Shown piece by piece: positions 1-8,831 of a DNA stretch of 64,000 bases. Position 1 is the first letter of the stretch, and every line of letters starts with the position of its first letter. The position numbers were made by a program, and so were the translations under genes. The stretch covers positions 5,788-69,787 of the forward strand of contig JBGVKG010000048.1 of the NCBI GenBank assembly GCA_045123575.1, given 5' to 3'. This DNA is from SVEL01 sp045123575. Its GTDB lineage: Bacteria > Bacillota > Clostridia > Lachnospirales > Lachnospiraceae. The notes below the pieces were generated by a model. That model made no database searches. It worked only from the letters and a program-made list of their open reading frames with translations, and had not been told where the DNA came from.

Positions 1-2120
1 AAATATGTAAGATGTGCCTCTGATACCAACCTATATAAGTTTATTCGTCCAATCTCACTAGTAGCTATAATAATAGCATGATGTGTTGGCATCTTTCTTA
101 TAATGTCAACGGATGGACGGCAGAACTCATTTAACTGGTCTAAGTCGAAGATATCCCTCTCTTTAAGCATAGCTATAAACTTTTCAAATATCTTCGCTGT
201 GCATCCTGCATCATCAACAGCTCTATGATGATGCTCCAATGTCACTCCAAGAGCCTTTGCCACATTATCAAGCTTATACTTTCCTATGTTAGGTATGAGA
301 GCTCTTGCAAGTGTAACTGTATCTGCGTAAGTAAAATCACAATGTATACCCATACGCTCCGCATTGTTCATAATAAAGCTCATATCGAACTCTGCATTAT
401 GGGCAACCATTACGCATCCCTTTGAAAACTCTAAGAATTTTGGCAATACCTCCTCTATAGTTTCTGCATCTATTACCATAGAGTCATTGATGCCTGTAAG
501 CTGCTCTATTCTAAATGGTATAGGTCGCTTAGGATTTACAAACACGCTAAATGTATCTGTGATATTTCCCTTCTCTACCTTTACCGCACCTATCTCTATT
601 ATCTTGTCATATATGGCGCTAAAGCCTGTTGTCTCTATATCAAATACTACATAGGCGTCATCTAGAGACTGACCCTTAGAATTTGTAACAGACTCCTTCA
701 AATCATCTACAAGGTAAGCCTCTACTCCGTATAGTACCTTGAAGTTAAACTCCTTGCCCTCAGCCTCGTACTTTTCCTTATACTTACCCTTTATCTTATC
801 AAATCCATGCAAGGCTTCTGTAAAGCCCTGAACATTACCGTGGTCAGTTATGGCGATAGCCTTATGTCCCCACTTTATAGCAGTTTCTATAAGGTCCTTG
901 GCATAGGAAACTCCATCCATATCACTCATCTTTGTATGACAATGTAACTCCACTCTCTTTTCGACACTTGTATCTACTCTAGGTACACGCCAGTCCTTAG
1001 ATTTCATTATGCCTACAACAGAGCTTATAGCTACTTCCTTATCATATGTATCTAGAAGTGCCATACCCTTTACTCTGACAAATGCACCAGCCTTAAGCAA
1101 ATCTAACACCTCAAGTAACTGCTCATTTCTAAGGAACATCTTGCTCTTGATAGTGTCAGTAAAGTCTGTTACTGTAAATGTAACAATAGTTCGCTCACCT
1201 CTGATTTCTCTAGTATCTACTGATACTATCTGACCATTGATGATACATTCACCAGTCTCTCCGTTTATCTCAGATATAGGTGTTATCTCACCATCAAAGC
1301 TTCTACCAAATATAACGTCTGGATTTTCCTCTCTAGTCTGGGTCTTCTCTCTTCTAAAGAAACCATTTTTATTCTTATCAAATCCACCTGATTTTTCTGG
1401 AGCAGGTTTAGCAGCCTGTTTCTCCTCAGGTTTCTTAGTTGCTTCTACCTTACTAGCTTCTTCTGCACCATTTGATTTATTATTATCACCAGTATTTTTC
1501 TGGTTTTCCACATTTTCCACTTCATTATCCACAGAGGCGTTAGCCTTGATTCTATCTACAATTGCAGCGATTTCAAGCTTCATCTTCTGCTCGCTCTGCT
1601 CTCTAAACTTACTTACGTGAGGTTCCACATAATTATAAGCAACCTCCAACTCCACACCGCATCTGTCGGTAAAGATTTCTGTAAGCACCAAACGTAACTC
1701 GTCTAATTTTTCTATATTGAGAGCTGTCTCCTCCACCTGTAAGGTCATAACCTTTCCAGAAAACGACGGATTTGCTTTCTTCATAATATTTGACAATATT
1801 ACACTTCTACTTCTAAGTTCCGCCATAAGACTGTCATAATATGCATTATATAGATTCTCTGCTGTATACTGGCCAGACAATGAGAATTTTTCCATAAAAA
1901 ACACACTTATATTAAGCCCAGCAAATAGTTGTCTCTCTATCTCTGTCTCAACTAAGTGTAATGTTTTCTTATCAATTAGACGGCTACTTATTATGTATAC
2001 ACGCAAAGAATTCTTCGCTCTGTTGGTAGCTATTTTCTGCACCTCCACCAGACCGAAGAGTTCTGTTAATTCATTGTTCAGTTTTAAATCAGGAAATACG
2101 CTAAAGAATCGTTTTTCCAT
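1..2120 (-). CDS. polC: DNA polymerase III alpha subunit, Gram-positive type (partial, C-terminus missing)
   Basis: This is the replicative DNA polymerase with built-in proofreading found in low-GC Gram-positives. About 706 N-terminal residues are present; the window edge removes the polymerase palm, fingers and C-terminus (full PolC is about 1,430-1,500 residues). The start is the ATG at 2118-2120, which begins MEKRFFSVFPDLKLN. Visible parts are an N-terminal domain, a charged linker rich in K, E and A (about residues 200-250), an OB fold (about 290-370), a PHP domain starting near VELHCHTKMSDMDGV (about 390), and an inserted DnaQ-type exonuclease with VVFDIETTGF (about 490), HNAEFDMSF and HHHRAVDDAG. 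It lies 31 bases after ispG and is the last gene of the pyrH-to-polC series. Confidence 0.97.
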   Translation of the reverse strand, partial: MEKRFFSVFPDLKLNNELTELFGLVEVQKIATNRAKNSLRVYIISSRLIDKKTLHLVETEIERQLFAGLNISVFFMEKFSLSGQYTAENLYNAYYDSLMAELRSRSVILSNIMKKANPSFSGKVMTLQVEETALNIEKLDELRLVLTEIFTDRCGVELEVAYNYVEPHVSKFREQSEQKMKLEIAAIVDRIKANASVDNEVENVENQKNTGDNNKSNGAEEASKVEATKKPEEKQAAKPAPEKSGGFDKNKNGFFRREKTQTREENPDVIFGRSFDGEITPISEINGETGECIINGQIVSVDTREIRGERTIVTFTVTDFTDTIKSKMFLRNEQLLEVLDLLKAGAFVRVKGMALLDTYDKEVAISSVVGIMKSKDWRVPRVDTSVEKRVELHCHTKMSDMDGVSYAKDLIETAIKWGHKAIAITDHGNVQGFTEALHGFDKIKGKYKEKYEAEGKEFNFKVLYGVEAYLVDDLKESVTNSKGQSLDDAYVVFDIETTGFSAIYDKIIEIGAVKVEKGNITDTFSVFVNPKRPIPFRIEQLTGINDSMVIDAETIEEVLPKFLEFSKGCVMVAHNAEFDMSFIMNNAERMGIHCDFTYADTVTLARALIPNIGKYKLDNVAKALGVTLEHHHRAVDDAGCTAKIFEKFIAMLKERDIFDLDQLNEFCRPSVDIIRKMPTHHAIIIATSEIGRINLYRLVSEAHLTY

Positions 2121-2151
2121 CTTCTACACCATTTACCCTTTTCTATCGTTT

Positions 2152-3216
2152 TTAAGCTCTAGGCCAATTCTTAAGTTCTTCCTCGAGAACATCTAAAAGT
2201 TGCTCTTCAGGTATCTTTCTTACTATCTCGCCACGCTTAATGAGCAAGCCTTCACCTATTCCTCCAGCTATACCTATATCAGCTTCTTTTGCCTCACCTG
2301 GACCATTTACTACACATCCCATAACAGCTACCTTTATATTAAGGTCATCATACTTAGCCACCATAGTTTCTACCTTATTAGCTAAGCCTATAAGGTCTAT
2401 CTGTGTTCTGCCACATGTAGGACAAGATACAACGTTTATACCACCTGTTCTTAAGCCCAAATTCTTAAGAATAAGTTTCGCACTCTTTATCTCTTCAACA
2501 GGATCTCCTGTAAGTGATACTCTTATAGTATTTCCTATACCACTTGCACCTAATATAATGCCCAATCCCAATGCAGACTTAATATTTCCTGAATACAATG
2601 TTCCAGCCTCTGTTATACCTACATGTAATGGATACTTACACTTTTCAGCCAGTAATAAATGTGCCTTAGCACACATCATTACATCTGATGACTTGATACT
2701 TACAACCAAGTTCTTGTAACCCATCTTTTCTATCATAGCCACTTTATCAAGTGCACTTTCCACAATACCTTCAGCTGTGACACCACCATATTTCTCTACC
2801 AGATGTTTCTCTAAGGAACCGCTATTAACACCTACTCTTATAGGTATATTTTTAGACTTAGCCACATCCACTACTGCCTTAACATTAGCTTCACTTCCGA
2901 TATTTCCTGGATTAATGCGAATCTTGTCTGCACCATTTTCCATAGCTGCGATAGCTAACTTATAGTCAAAGTGAATATCTGCCACAAGTGGTATATTTAT
3001 CTGCTTCTTTATCTCTGCTAATGCTTTAGCCGCCTCCATAGTTGGAACAGCACATCTTATAATCTCACAGCCCGCTGCCTCTAATTGCTTTATCTGAGCA
3101 ACTGTTGCCTCTACATCCTCAGTCTTTGTGTTAGTCATGGACTGAATGAGTATAGGATTGCTACCACCTATAACTCTGTTACCTATTCTTATTTCCTTAG
3201 TTTTTTCTCGTAACAT
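2152..3216 (-). CDS. ispG: 4-hydroxy-3-methylbut-2-enyl-diphosphate synthase (GcpE)
   Basis: This is the penultimate enzyme of the DOXP/MEP isoprenoid pathway. It reductively converts MEcPP to HMBPP with a 4Fe-4S cluster. The 354 residues match the short bacterial form. The expected cluster ligands are Cys265 and Cys268 (SCPTCGRTQ), Cys301 (GCVVNGPGE) and Glu308. The N-terminal half has TIM-barrel motifs such as VADIHFDYKLA and KIRINPGNIG. The start ATG has the ribosome binding site AAAAGGAGG. It follows rseP by 56 bases that hold a strong hairpin, and polC follows it. Together with dxr in the same series, it places two DOXP-pathway steps in one locus. In Bacillus this position is held by proS. 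Confidence 0.97.
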   Translation of the reverse strand: MLREKTKEIRIGNRVIGGSNPILIQSMTNTKTEDVEATVAQIKQLEAAGCEIIRCAVPTMEAAKALAEIKKQINIPLVADIHFDYKLAIAAMENGADKIRINPGNIGSEANVKAVVDVAKSKNIPIRVGVNSGSLEKHLVEKYGGVTAEGIVESALDKVAMIEKMGYKNLVVSIKSSDVMMCAKAHLLLAEKCKYPLHVGITEAGTLYSGNIKSALGLGIILGASGIGNTIRVSLTGDPVEEIKSAKLILKNLGLRTGGINVVSCPTCGRTQIDLIGLANKVETMVAKYDDLNIKVAVMGCVVNGPGEAKEADIGIAGGIGEGLLIKRGEIVRKIPEEQLLDVLEEELKNWPRA

Positions 3217-3232
3217 ACTTCCTCCTTTTCAG

Positions 3233-3255
3233 CGAAATTTACTTCGTAAATTTCG
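3233..3255 (-). other. Intercistronic hairpin upstream of ispG
   Basis: A perfect 10-bp inverted repeat (CGAAATTTAC and GTAAATTTCG) surrounds a 3-base loop that reads GAA on the transcribed strand. It sits about 8 bases before the ispG ribosome binding site and has no T-run, so it does not look like a terminator. A second, GC-rich partial repeat (GGCC blocks) lies between it and the rseP stop codon. mRNA processing, stability or translational control are possible; none is shown. Confidence 0.6.
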
Positions 3256-3272
3256 GCCTGGCCCTTTTCGGC

Positions 3273-4580
3273 CTAGAATAAGCTAAATATATCCTTAAAT
3301 AATATATACATTGCAAATGCCATAAGTAACAACATTCCTGCAAGATTGATATATTCTTCATGCTTTACAGGTTTTCCTCTTACAGCCTCTACTGCAAGGA
3401 ATACAAGTCTTCCACCATCTAAGCCTGGTATAGGGAGAAGGTTCATAACACCTAAGTTTGCACTGAGAAGTAACGCAAAGTTCATCATATTCAATGCAAC
3501 CATATCGGCTCCTTCATTCTTAGACTCCTCGTATACATCATCTATAATCTCTGTTACGCCTACTGGACCTGTGAAATCATTAACTCCAAGCTGACCTGTA
3601 AATAACATTCCAAGACTCTTAAACACTGATACAATCTGATATTTTATTTCTATAAAAGAGTACTTTATAGTATCGATAGCACCACATCTCTCTCTGCCAC
3701 CTGCATTGTATGAGAAACCTGTATCTAACTGTGTAACCTTCATAGGTGTCACATCCACCTCAACAGACTTTCCATCTCTGTCTAACACAAGATGTATCGG
3801 CTCTTCGCCAAATGGATGCTCTTCAATATACGCATCAAATGCATTAATATCTGCTATATCTACACCATTTATCGATATAATCATATCTCCTGCTTTTACA
3901 CCAGCAGCCTCACAAGGATATCCCTGTGTCAATGATGTAATCTTGACTCTTCCTGACGCTGACGGATTATACATTATACCCATAAGATATAAGTCTACGT
4001 ATTCTGGCTTAATAGCTATCTTATATGTTTTACCATCTCTTTTATACTCAATATTTATTTCATCGTCTGGCACTCCATTGATATACTGCTCAAGATACAA
4101 CTCTCTTCCGATATCTACATTCATGCCTTCATACTTTGTGATGACGTCTCCTACCTTAAGACCTGCTTTTGCAGCTGAAGACTCCTCACCTACATATGTT
4201 ACAACTGCTGGGTCATATCCTACAAAACCTATAACTATTACGGCAAACACAAATGCAAGTATAAAGTTAAATAATGGTCCTGCAAATATAATAGCCATTC
4301 TAGACCAAACTGACTTACTTTCAAATGTCCTAGTACTATCATATTCAGAAACAGTTTCCTCTCCTACCATTTCCTTATTCAGCATCTGACAAGCTCCACC
4401 AAATGGCAACAGTTTAAGAGAATACTTTGTCTCTCCCTTGCCGAATGAGAATATAGTTGGTCCCATACCAATAGAAAACTCTACAACATGTACACCATTC
4501 TTCTTAGCTATGATAAAATGGCCAAATTCATGTATAAATATCAGTAACCCAAATATTAAAACCGCAAATAAAATACTCAT
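3273..4580 (-). CDS. rseP: RIP metalloprotease, RseP/RasP (site-2 protease) family
   Basis: This membrane zinc protease cuts substrates inside the membrane, such as anti-sigma factors and leftover signal peptides. The active site HEFGH is at residues 17-21 in the first membrane segment, and the second metal motif is LPIPGLDGGRL near the C-terminus. Two PDZ-like domains lie between: one around EESSAAKAGLKVGDVI and one around YPCEAAGVKAGDMIISING. Two PDZ domains are typical of proteobacterial RseP, whereas Bacillus RasP has one. The reading frame opens at a GTG (4589), but the ATG at 4580 is preferred. It follows AGGTGG at proper spacing and overlaps the dxr stop as TAATG. That gives 435 residues. 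Its place after cdsA-dxr is conserved. Confidence 0.95.
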   Translation of the reverse strand: MSILFAVLIFGLLIFIHEFGHFIIAKKNGVHVVEFSIGMGPTIFSFGKGETKYSLKLLPFGGACQMLNKEMVGEETVSEYDSTRTFESKSVWSRMAIIFAGPLFNFILAFVFAVIVIGFVGYDPAVVTYVGEESSAAKAGLKVGDVITKYEGMNVDIGRELYLEQYINGVPDDEINIEYKRDGKTYKIAIKPEYVDLYLMGIMYNPSASGRVKITSLTQGYPCEAAGVKAGDMIISINGVDIADINAFDAYIEEHPFGEEPIHLVLDRDGKSVEVDVTPMKVTQLDTGFSYNAGGRERCGAIDTIKYSFIEIKYQIVSVFKSLGMLFTGQLGVNDFTGPVGVTEIIDDVYEESKNEGADMVALNMMNFALLLSANLGVMNLLPIPGLDGGRLVFLAVEAVRGKPVKHEEYINLAGMLLLMAFAMYILFKDIFSLF

Positions 4581-5725
4581 TAACTCCACCTACCTTCAAT
4601 GAACTCATAAGTTGCCTTCTCTGTGTCAAGTATCTGCTCAAGAGTAGGATTTTCTATAAACTTAACCTGATTCATTGATTCTTCTATTATTTCATATATA
4701 TCTAAGAATTTAATCTTCTTATCTAAGAACATAGCTACTGCTCTCTCATTTGCAGCATTAAATGCTGTTGGCATAGAGCCACCCTTTTGTCCTGCCGCAT
4801 ATGCAAGTGCCAAGCCTCTAAATGTATCCATATCTGGATTTTCGAAACTTATCTGACCAATCTTTGCAAAATCAACTCTCTCTCCATCCAGATACCTTCT
4901 CTCTGGATAATAGAGTGCATACTGTATAGGCAATCTCATATCTGGAGTACCTAACTGGGCCATTATAGCTCCATCCTTAAACTGTATCATCGAATGAATT
5001 AAGCTTTGTGGTTGTACAACTACCTGTACCTGTGAGAAATCCACATCAAACAGCCACTTTGCCTCAATAACTTCTAGTCCCTTATTTACCATACTAGCAG
5101 AATCTATGGTAATTTTTCTACCCATTGCCCAGTTAGGGTGCTTTAATGCTGCCTCAACTGTAACATTCTTAAGTTCCTCTGTTGTCTTGCCTCTAAATGG
5201 TCCACCAGACGCTGTAAGCAATATCTTGTCTATCTCTCTGCTATTCTCGCCATTTAAGCACTGAAAAATAGCACTATGCTCACTATCTACTGGTAATATG
5301 CTTACATTATGCTCCTTTGCTGCTGGCATAATTATATGACCTGCTGTTACGAGAGTCTCTTTATTAGCCAAAGCAATATCCTTGCCTGCCTTTATGGCCG
5401 CCAAGGTTGGTCTTATACCTATCATACCTACTATAGCAGTAACAACAATATCTGCCTGCTCTATTACCGCAGCCTCGATAAGTCCATCCATTCCTGATAC
5501 TACCTTAATATCCAAATCCTGAATGTTGGCACGAAGCTCTAACGCTTTATTTTCATCATATACACACACTATGCTAGGCTTGTATTCCCTAACCTGTTTC
5601 TCTAATAACTCAATATTACCATAAGCAGCCAATGCTACTACATTTAAGTCATCATTTTTACTAACTATATCCAATGTCTGTGTTCCTATAGAGCCAGTAG
5701 ACCCCAATATGGAAATATGCTTCAT
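4580..5725 (-). CDS. dxr: 1-deoxy-D-xylulose-5-phosphate reductoisomerase
   Basis: It converts DXP to MEP with NADPH, the first committed step of the DOXP pathway, and works with ispG further down the series. The 381 residues begin MKHISILGSTGSIG, giving the N-terminal Rossmann loop. The metal-binding stretch LPVDSEHSAIFQCL and the motif KHPNWAMGRKITIDSASM are both present. The open frame extends ten codons upstream, but ATG 5723-5725 has the ribosome binding site AGGGAGG at the right distance. Its stop overlaps the rseP start, so the two are probably translationally coupled. Confidence 0.97.
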   Translation of the reverse strand: MKHISILGSTGSIGTQTLDIVSKNDDLNVVALAAYGNIELLEKQVREYKPSIVCVYDENKALELRANIQDLDIKVVSGMDGLIEAAVIEQADIVVTAIVGMIGIRPTLAAIKAGKDIALANKETLVTAGHIIMPAAKEHNVSILPVDSEHSAIFQCLNGENSREIDKILLTASGGPFRGKTTEELKNVTVEAALKHPNWAMGRKITIDSASMVNKGLEVIEAKWLFDVDFSQVQVVVQPQSLIHSMIQFKDGAIMAQLGTPDMRLPIQYALYYPERRYLDGERVDFAKIGQISFENPDMDTFRGLALAYAAGQKGGSMPTAFNAANERAVAMFLDKKIKFLDIYEIIEESMNQVKFIENPTLEQILDTEKATYEFIEGRWS

Positions 5726-5756
5726 CTTTACCTCCCTAATAAGATATATATTCAAA

Positions 5757-6587
5757 TTAGAAAATATATACTATTAAATAATAAATAATCGGTGCTGTAA
5801 AAAGTACACTATCAAATCTATCAAGTACTCCTCCATGGCCTGGTATAAGCTTTCCGTAGTCCTTTATATCATAGCATCTCTTAATAGCTGATGCACCCAA
5901 ATCTCCTACCATTGAGAGAAGACCTGCACATGCACAAAGTATTGCAAAATACAATGGTGCATTATCAAAATGTCCAAGATATGGTGCTGCTAATAATCCA
6001 TATAATGCACCTATGCCTGCTGAACCTGCAACACCACCTATAGCTCCCTCTATAGTCTTCTTTGGGCTTAATACTGGTGCCATCTTATGCTTACCAAACA
6101 TAACTCCAAAAAGATACGCAAAAGTATCACATATCCATGAAGAAATCATAACAAGCCATATTGTCAACATTCCATCCTCTGTTCTCACTCTGATAAGGAA
6201 TAAAAACGACATAAGTATAGCCACATATACAACGCCAAAAAAAGCCATAAGTATTTGTTCTGTTTTATACTTTGGATAACTAAATACAAAGACCATCATA
6301 GTAACCATAAGCCAAGCTATAATAAATGTTCCAATATGCTCTGTACCTGTCATATAAACCATTACATAATATATTACCACGCTTATATATCCTAGTATTC
6401 CTAAGATGCACTTCTGTATGCCTACAGTTTTATAGATTTCATTCAATCCAACCAAAGACAATAACAATGTAAAACCAAACATTACACAATTTCCCATCAG
6501 GAATGTGGTTAAAATAACAGCTACAAGTACAACACCACTTATAACTCTAGTCAAAAATGATTTATTCATTAATTTACTGATACCCAT
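5757..6587 (-). CDS. cdsA: Phosphatidate cytidylyltransferase (CDP-diglyceride synthase)
   Basis: It makes CDP-diacylglycerol from phosphatidate and CTP, the branch point for phospholipid synthesis, in the membrane. The 276 residues are mostly hydrophobic, with about eight predicted membrane segments. The C-terminus holds the CdsA signature: SAIKRCYDIKDYG followed by LIPGHGGVLDRFDS. The start has GGAGG seven bases upstream. It begins two bases after the uppS stop, so it is clearly in the same operon. Confidence 0.96.
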   Translation of the reverse strand: MGISKLMNKSFLTRVISGVVLVAVILTTFLMGNCVMFGFTLLLSLVGLNEIYKTVGIQKCILGILGYISVVIYYVMVYMTGTEHIGTFIIAWLMVTMMVFVFSYPKYKTEQILMAFFGVVYVAILMSFLFLIRVRTEDGMLTIWLVMISSWICDTFAYLFGVMFGKHKMAPVLSPKKTIEGAIGGVAGSAGIGALYGLLAAPYLGHFDNAPLYFAILCACAGLLSMVGDLGASAIKRCYDIKDYGKLIPGHGGVLDRFDSVLFTAPIIYYLIVYIF

Positions 6588-6589
6588 TG

Positions 6590-7333
6590 CTATTCCTCCG
6601 TATTTACCTTACCAAATCTTCTGTCCCTTTTATTGTATGTTGCAACAGCATTTAATAAATCTTCTCTAGAAAAATCTGGCCAAAGTACATCTGTAAAATG
6701 GAATTCCGTATATGCCAACTGCCATAAAAGATAATTTGACAATCTCTCTTCACCACTAGTTCTTATAAGCAAGTCTGGATCCGGTATACCATTTGTATCC
6801 AGATATGTCTCAAACATATTCTCATCTATATTCTCAGGCTCCACCTTACCAGACTTTACATCAGTTGCCATCTGTTTCATAGCTCTAATCATCTCGTCTC
6901 GACTTCCATAATTAAGTGCTATAGTAAAGTTAAGTCCTGGATTATTCTTCGTCATTTCCTCTAATTCATTAATTTTTTCACAAAGTTCTTGACTCAATCC
7001 TGTTTTATCGCCAATTACCCTTATACGCATATCATTTTTATTGGCGGTTTCTATGCAATTTTTAAGATAATCCCCAAGAAGTTTCATAAGTGCATTCACT
7101 TCGGATTGTGGTCTCTTCCAATTTTCTGTTGAAAATGCATATACAGTCAAATATTTGATTCCTATACGCCAAGCTTCCTCACATATCTTTTCAACAGTCT
7201 TTGCTCCTTGCACATGACCTGCATTCCTTGGAAGCAATCTCTTTTTTGCCCATCTTCCATTACCATCTAAAATAATAGCTACATGTTGAGGAATCTTCAT
7301 ATCTGTTATATCTATTTCAGTTTTCTTTGCCAT
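6590..7333 (-). CDS. uppS: Isoprenyl (undecaprenyl) diphosphate synthase
   Basis: This cis-prenyltransferase adds isopentenyl units to farnesyl diphosphate to make the C55 lipid carrier for cell-wall synthesis. The catalytic P-loop is HVAIILDGNGRWAKKR near residue 20, and the C-terminal signature RTSGEERLSNYLLWQLAYTE is present. The frame opens at 7360, but ATG 7331-7333 (MAKKTEIDITD) is chosen because AGGAG precedes it at normal spacing. That gives 247 residues, the usual family size. It sits directly before cdsA and after a structured 164-base gap that follows frr. Confidence 0.96.
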   Translation of the reverse strand: MAKKTEIDITDMKIPQHVAIILDGNGRWAKKRLLPRNAGHVQGAKTVEKICEEAWRIGIKYLTVYAFSTENWKRPQSEVNALMKLLGDYLKNCIETANKNDMRIRVIGDKTGLSQELCEKINELEEMTKNNPGLNFTIALNYGSRDEMIRAMKQMATDVKSGKVEPENIDENMFETYLDTNGIPDPDLLIRTSGEERLSNYLLWQLAYTEFHFTDVLWPDFSREDLLNAVATYNKRDRRFGKVNTEE

Positions 7334-7364
7334 AATAAAACTCCTAAAAATGCTATACATAGTG

Positions 7365-7402
7365 AAAACGGCTACTACGTTTCTTCGAAACTCTCGTAGC
7401 CG
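7365..7402 (-). terminator. Terminator-like or attenuator hairpin between frr and uppS
   Basis: The outer stem CGGCTAC/GTAGCCG encloses an inner hairpin GTTTC-GAA-GAAAC. On the transcribed strand it is followed by TTTT. The T-run is short and uppS starts about 30 bases further on, so partial termination or processing is more likely than a full stop. Confidence 0.5.
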
Positions 7403-7417
7403 CCGTATTCGCAGCCT

Positions 7418-7484
7418 GTGCTATCGCACTATGCTACTCATACTGTACACTTGTTAAATAACTATAATATTTTAGTTACTTAAC
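7418..7484 (-). repeat. Inverted repeats downstream of frr
   Basis: Two further palindromes share the frr-uppS gap. The first is a 12-bp AT-rich inverted repeat (GTTAAGTAACTA and TAGTTATTTAAC, one G-U pair) with an 8-base loop at 7453-7484. The second is GTGC-GATA-GCAC at 7418-7429. With the hairpin at 7365-7402 they make most of this gap self-complementary. Function is unknown. Confidence 0.55.
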
Positions 7485-7497
7485 TCGTTTGTTTTTA

Positions 7498-8043
7498 CTA
7501 TACAGTCATAATCTCATTTGACTTATCATCAATTGCCTTATCAATCTCTGCAATGTACTTATCTGTAATCTTCTGTACATCATTCTCAAGCTGCTTTACT
7601 TCATCCTCAGAAATCTCAGACATCTTCTTTATTGCATCATTTGCATCTCTTCTTATATTACGAACTGCAACCTTTGCATTCTCGCCCTTCTTCTTTACAT
7701 CCTTAACGAGCTCTTTTCTTCTTTCCTCTGTAAGCTCTGGGAATACAAGACGAACTACCTTGCCATCATTATTTGGTGTAAGACCAAGGTCTGAATTAAT
7801 AATAGCCTTCTCGATTTCCTTTATAAGGTTTGACTCCCATGGCTGAATCTGAATCATTCTAGCCTCTGGAACTGAGATATTAGCTACCTGCTGGAATGGT
7901 GTTGGTGTTCCATAATAATCCACTCTAAGCTTATCTAAAATATGTGGGTTAGCACGTCCAGCTCTTATTGAAGCGTACTCTGACATAAGTGCATCCACTG
8001 ACTTTGACATTTTCTCGTCATACTGATTTAATCTAGCATCCAT
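7498..8043 (-). CDS. frr: Ribosome recycling factor
   Basis: It splits post-termination ribosomes together with EF-G. The product has 181 residues beginning MDARLNQYDEKMSKSVDAL. Family motifs include IRAGRANPHILDKLRVDYYG, ISVPEARMIQIQPWE and LVFPELTEERRKELVKDVKK. The open frame starts 13 codons earlier at 8082. ATG 8041-8043 gives the standard length and has GAAAGG upstream. It follows pyrH by about 40 bases, the usual pyrH-frr pairing. Confidence 0.97.
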   Translation of the reverse strand: MDARLNQYDEKMSKSVDALMSEYASIRAGRANPHILDKLRVDYYGTPTPFQQVANISVPEARMIQIQPWESNLIKEIEKAIINSDLGLTPNNDGKVVRLVFPELTEERRKELVKDVKKKGENAKVAVRNIRRDANDAIKKMSEISEDEVKQLENDVQKITDKYIAEIDKAIDDKSNEIMTV

Positions 8044-8082
8044 TTTTGATACCAACCTTTCTTGTTTATATATTTTTATCAA

Positions 8083-8790
8083 TTAATCAACTGTGATAAT
8101 TGTTCCTGTCACATTGCCTGTAACATTGTTAATAATACTATTTTCTTCATTTAATCCGAAAATAAGCATAGGCATCTTATTCTCCATACAAAGAACTGAA
8201 GCAGCCAAATCTATAACACCAAGCTTCTTCTCTACTACCTCGCTTATAGATATCTTATCATACTTCTTCGCATCTGGATTCTTTGATGGATCTGAATCAT
8301 ATACACCATCTATAGACTTAGCAGACAATACTATATCAGCCTCAATCTCTATAGCTCTAAGTATTGTTCCCATATCTGTTGAGAAATATGGATGTCCAAT
8401 ACCACCTGCAAAGAATACTACCATTCCCTTTTCAAAATACTTATTTGCTCTGTCCTTAGAGAAGAGCTTTGTAAATGAACCACACTCAAATGGTGTTAAA
8501 ACCTGTGTTGACATTCCCTCTGTTCTAAATATCTCAGAAACATAAATACAATTCATAACTGTTGCCAGCATACCTATTGCATCTGCCTTTGTTCTGTCAA
8601 TCTTCTCGCTAGTTCTTCCTCTCCAGAAGTTTCCTCCGCCTATTACAATACCTACCTGAACACCTTTGTCCACAAGTACCTTTATCTGCTTTGCAACACC
8701 TACACATGTAGCTTCATCAAAACCTGTCTTCTTGTCTCCCGCAAGCGCCTCTCCGCTAAGCTTAATGAGTACTCTCTTATATTCGCTCAT
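8083..8790 (-). CDS. pyrH: Uridylate kinase (UMP kinase)
   Basis: It phosphorylates UMP to UDP. The 235 residues show the amino-acid-kinase fold: KLSGEALAGD at the N-terminus, IVIGGGNFWRGR near residue 50, and the C-terminal ATP-site region DGVYDSDPSKNPDAKKYD. The start has AAAGGA upstream. In most Firmicutes pyrH follows tsf directly; here it follows a bactofilin gene by 41 bases, while tsf is about 14 kb away. Confidence 0.97.
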   Translation of the reverse strand: MSEYKRVLIKLSGEALAGDKKTGFDEATCVGVAKQIKVLVDKGVQVGIVIGGGNFWRGRTSEKIDRTKADAIGMLATVMNCIYVSEIFRTEGMSTQVLTPFECGSFTKLFSKDRANKYFEKGMVVFFAGGIGHPYFSTDMGTILRAIEIEADIVLSAKSIDGVYDSDPSKNPDAKKYDKISISEVVEKKLGVIDLAASVLCMENKMPMLIFGLNEENSIINNVTGNVTGTIITVD

Positions 8791-8831
8791 TTTGGTAATC
8801 CTTTCTGCATGACTTTTATTTAGTTAAATGA

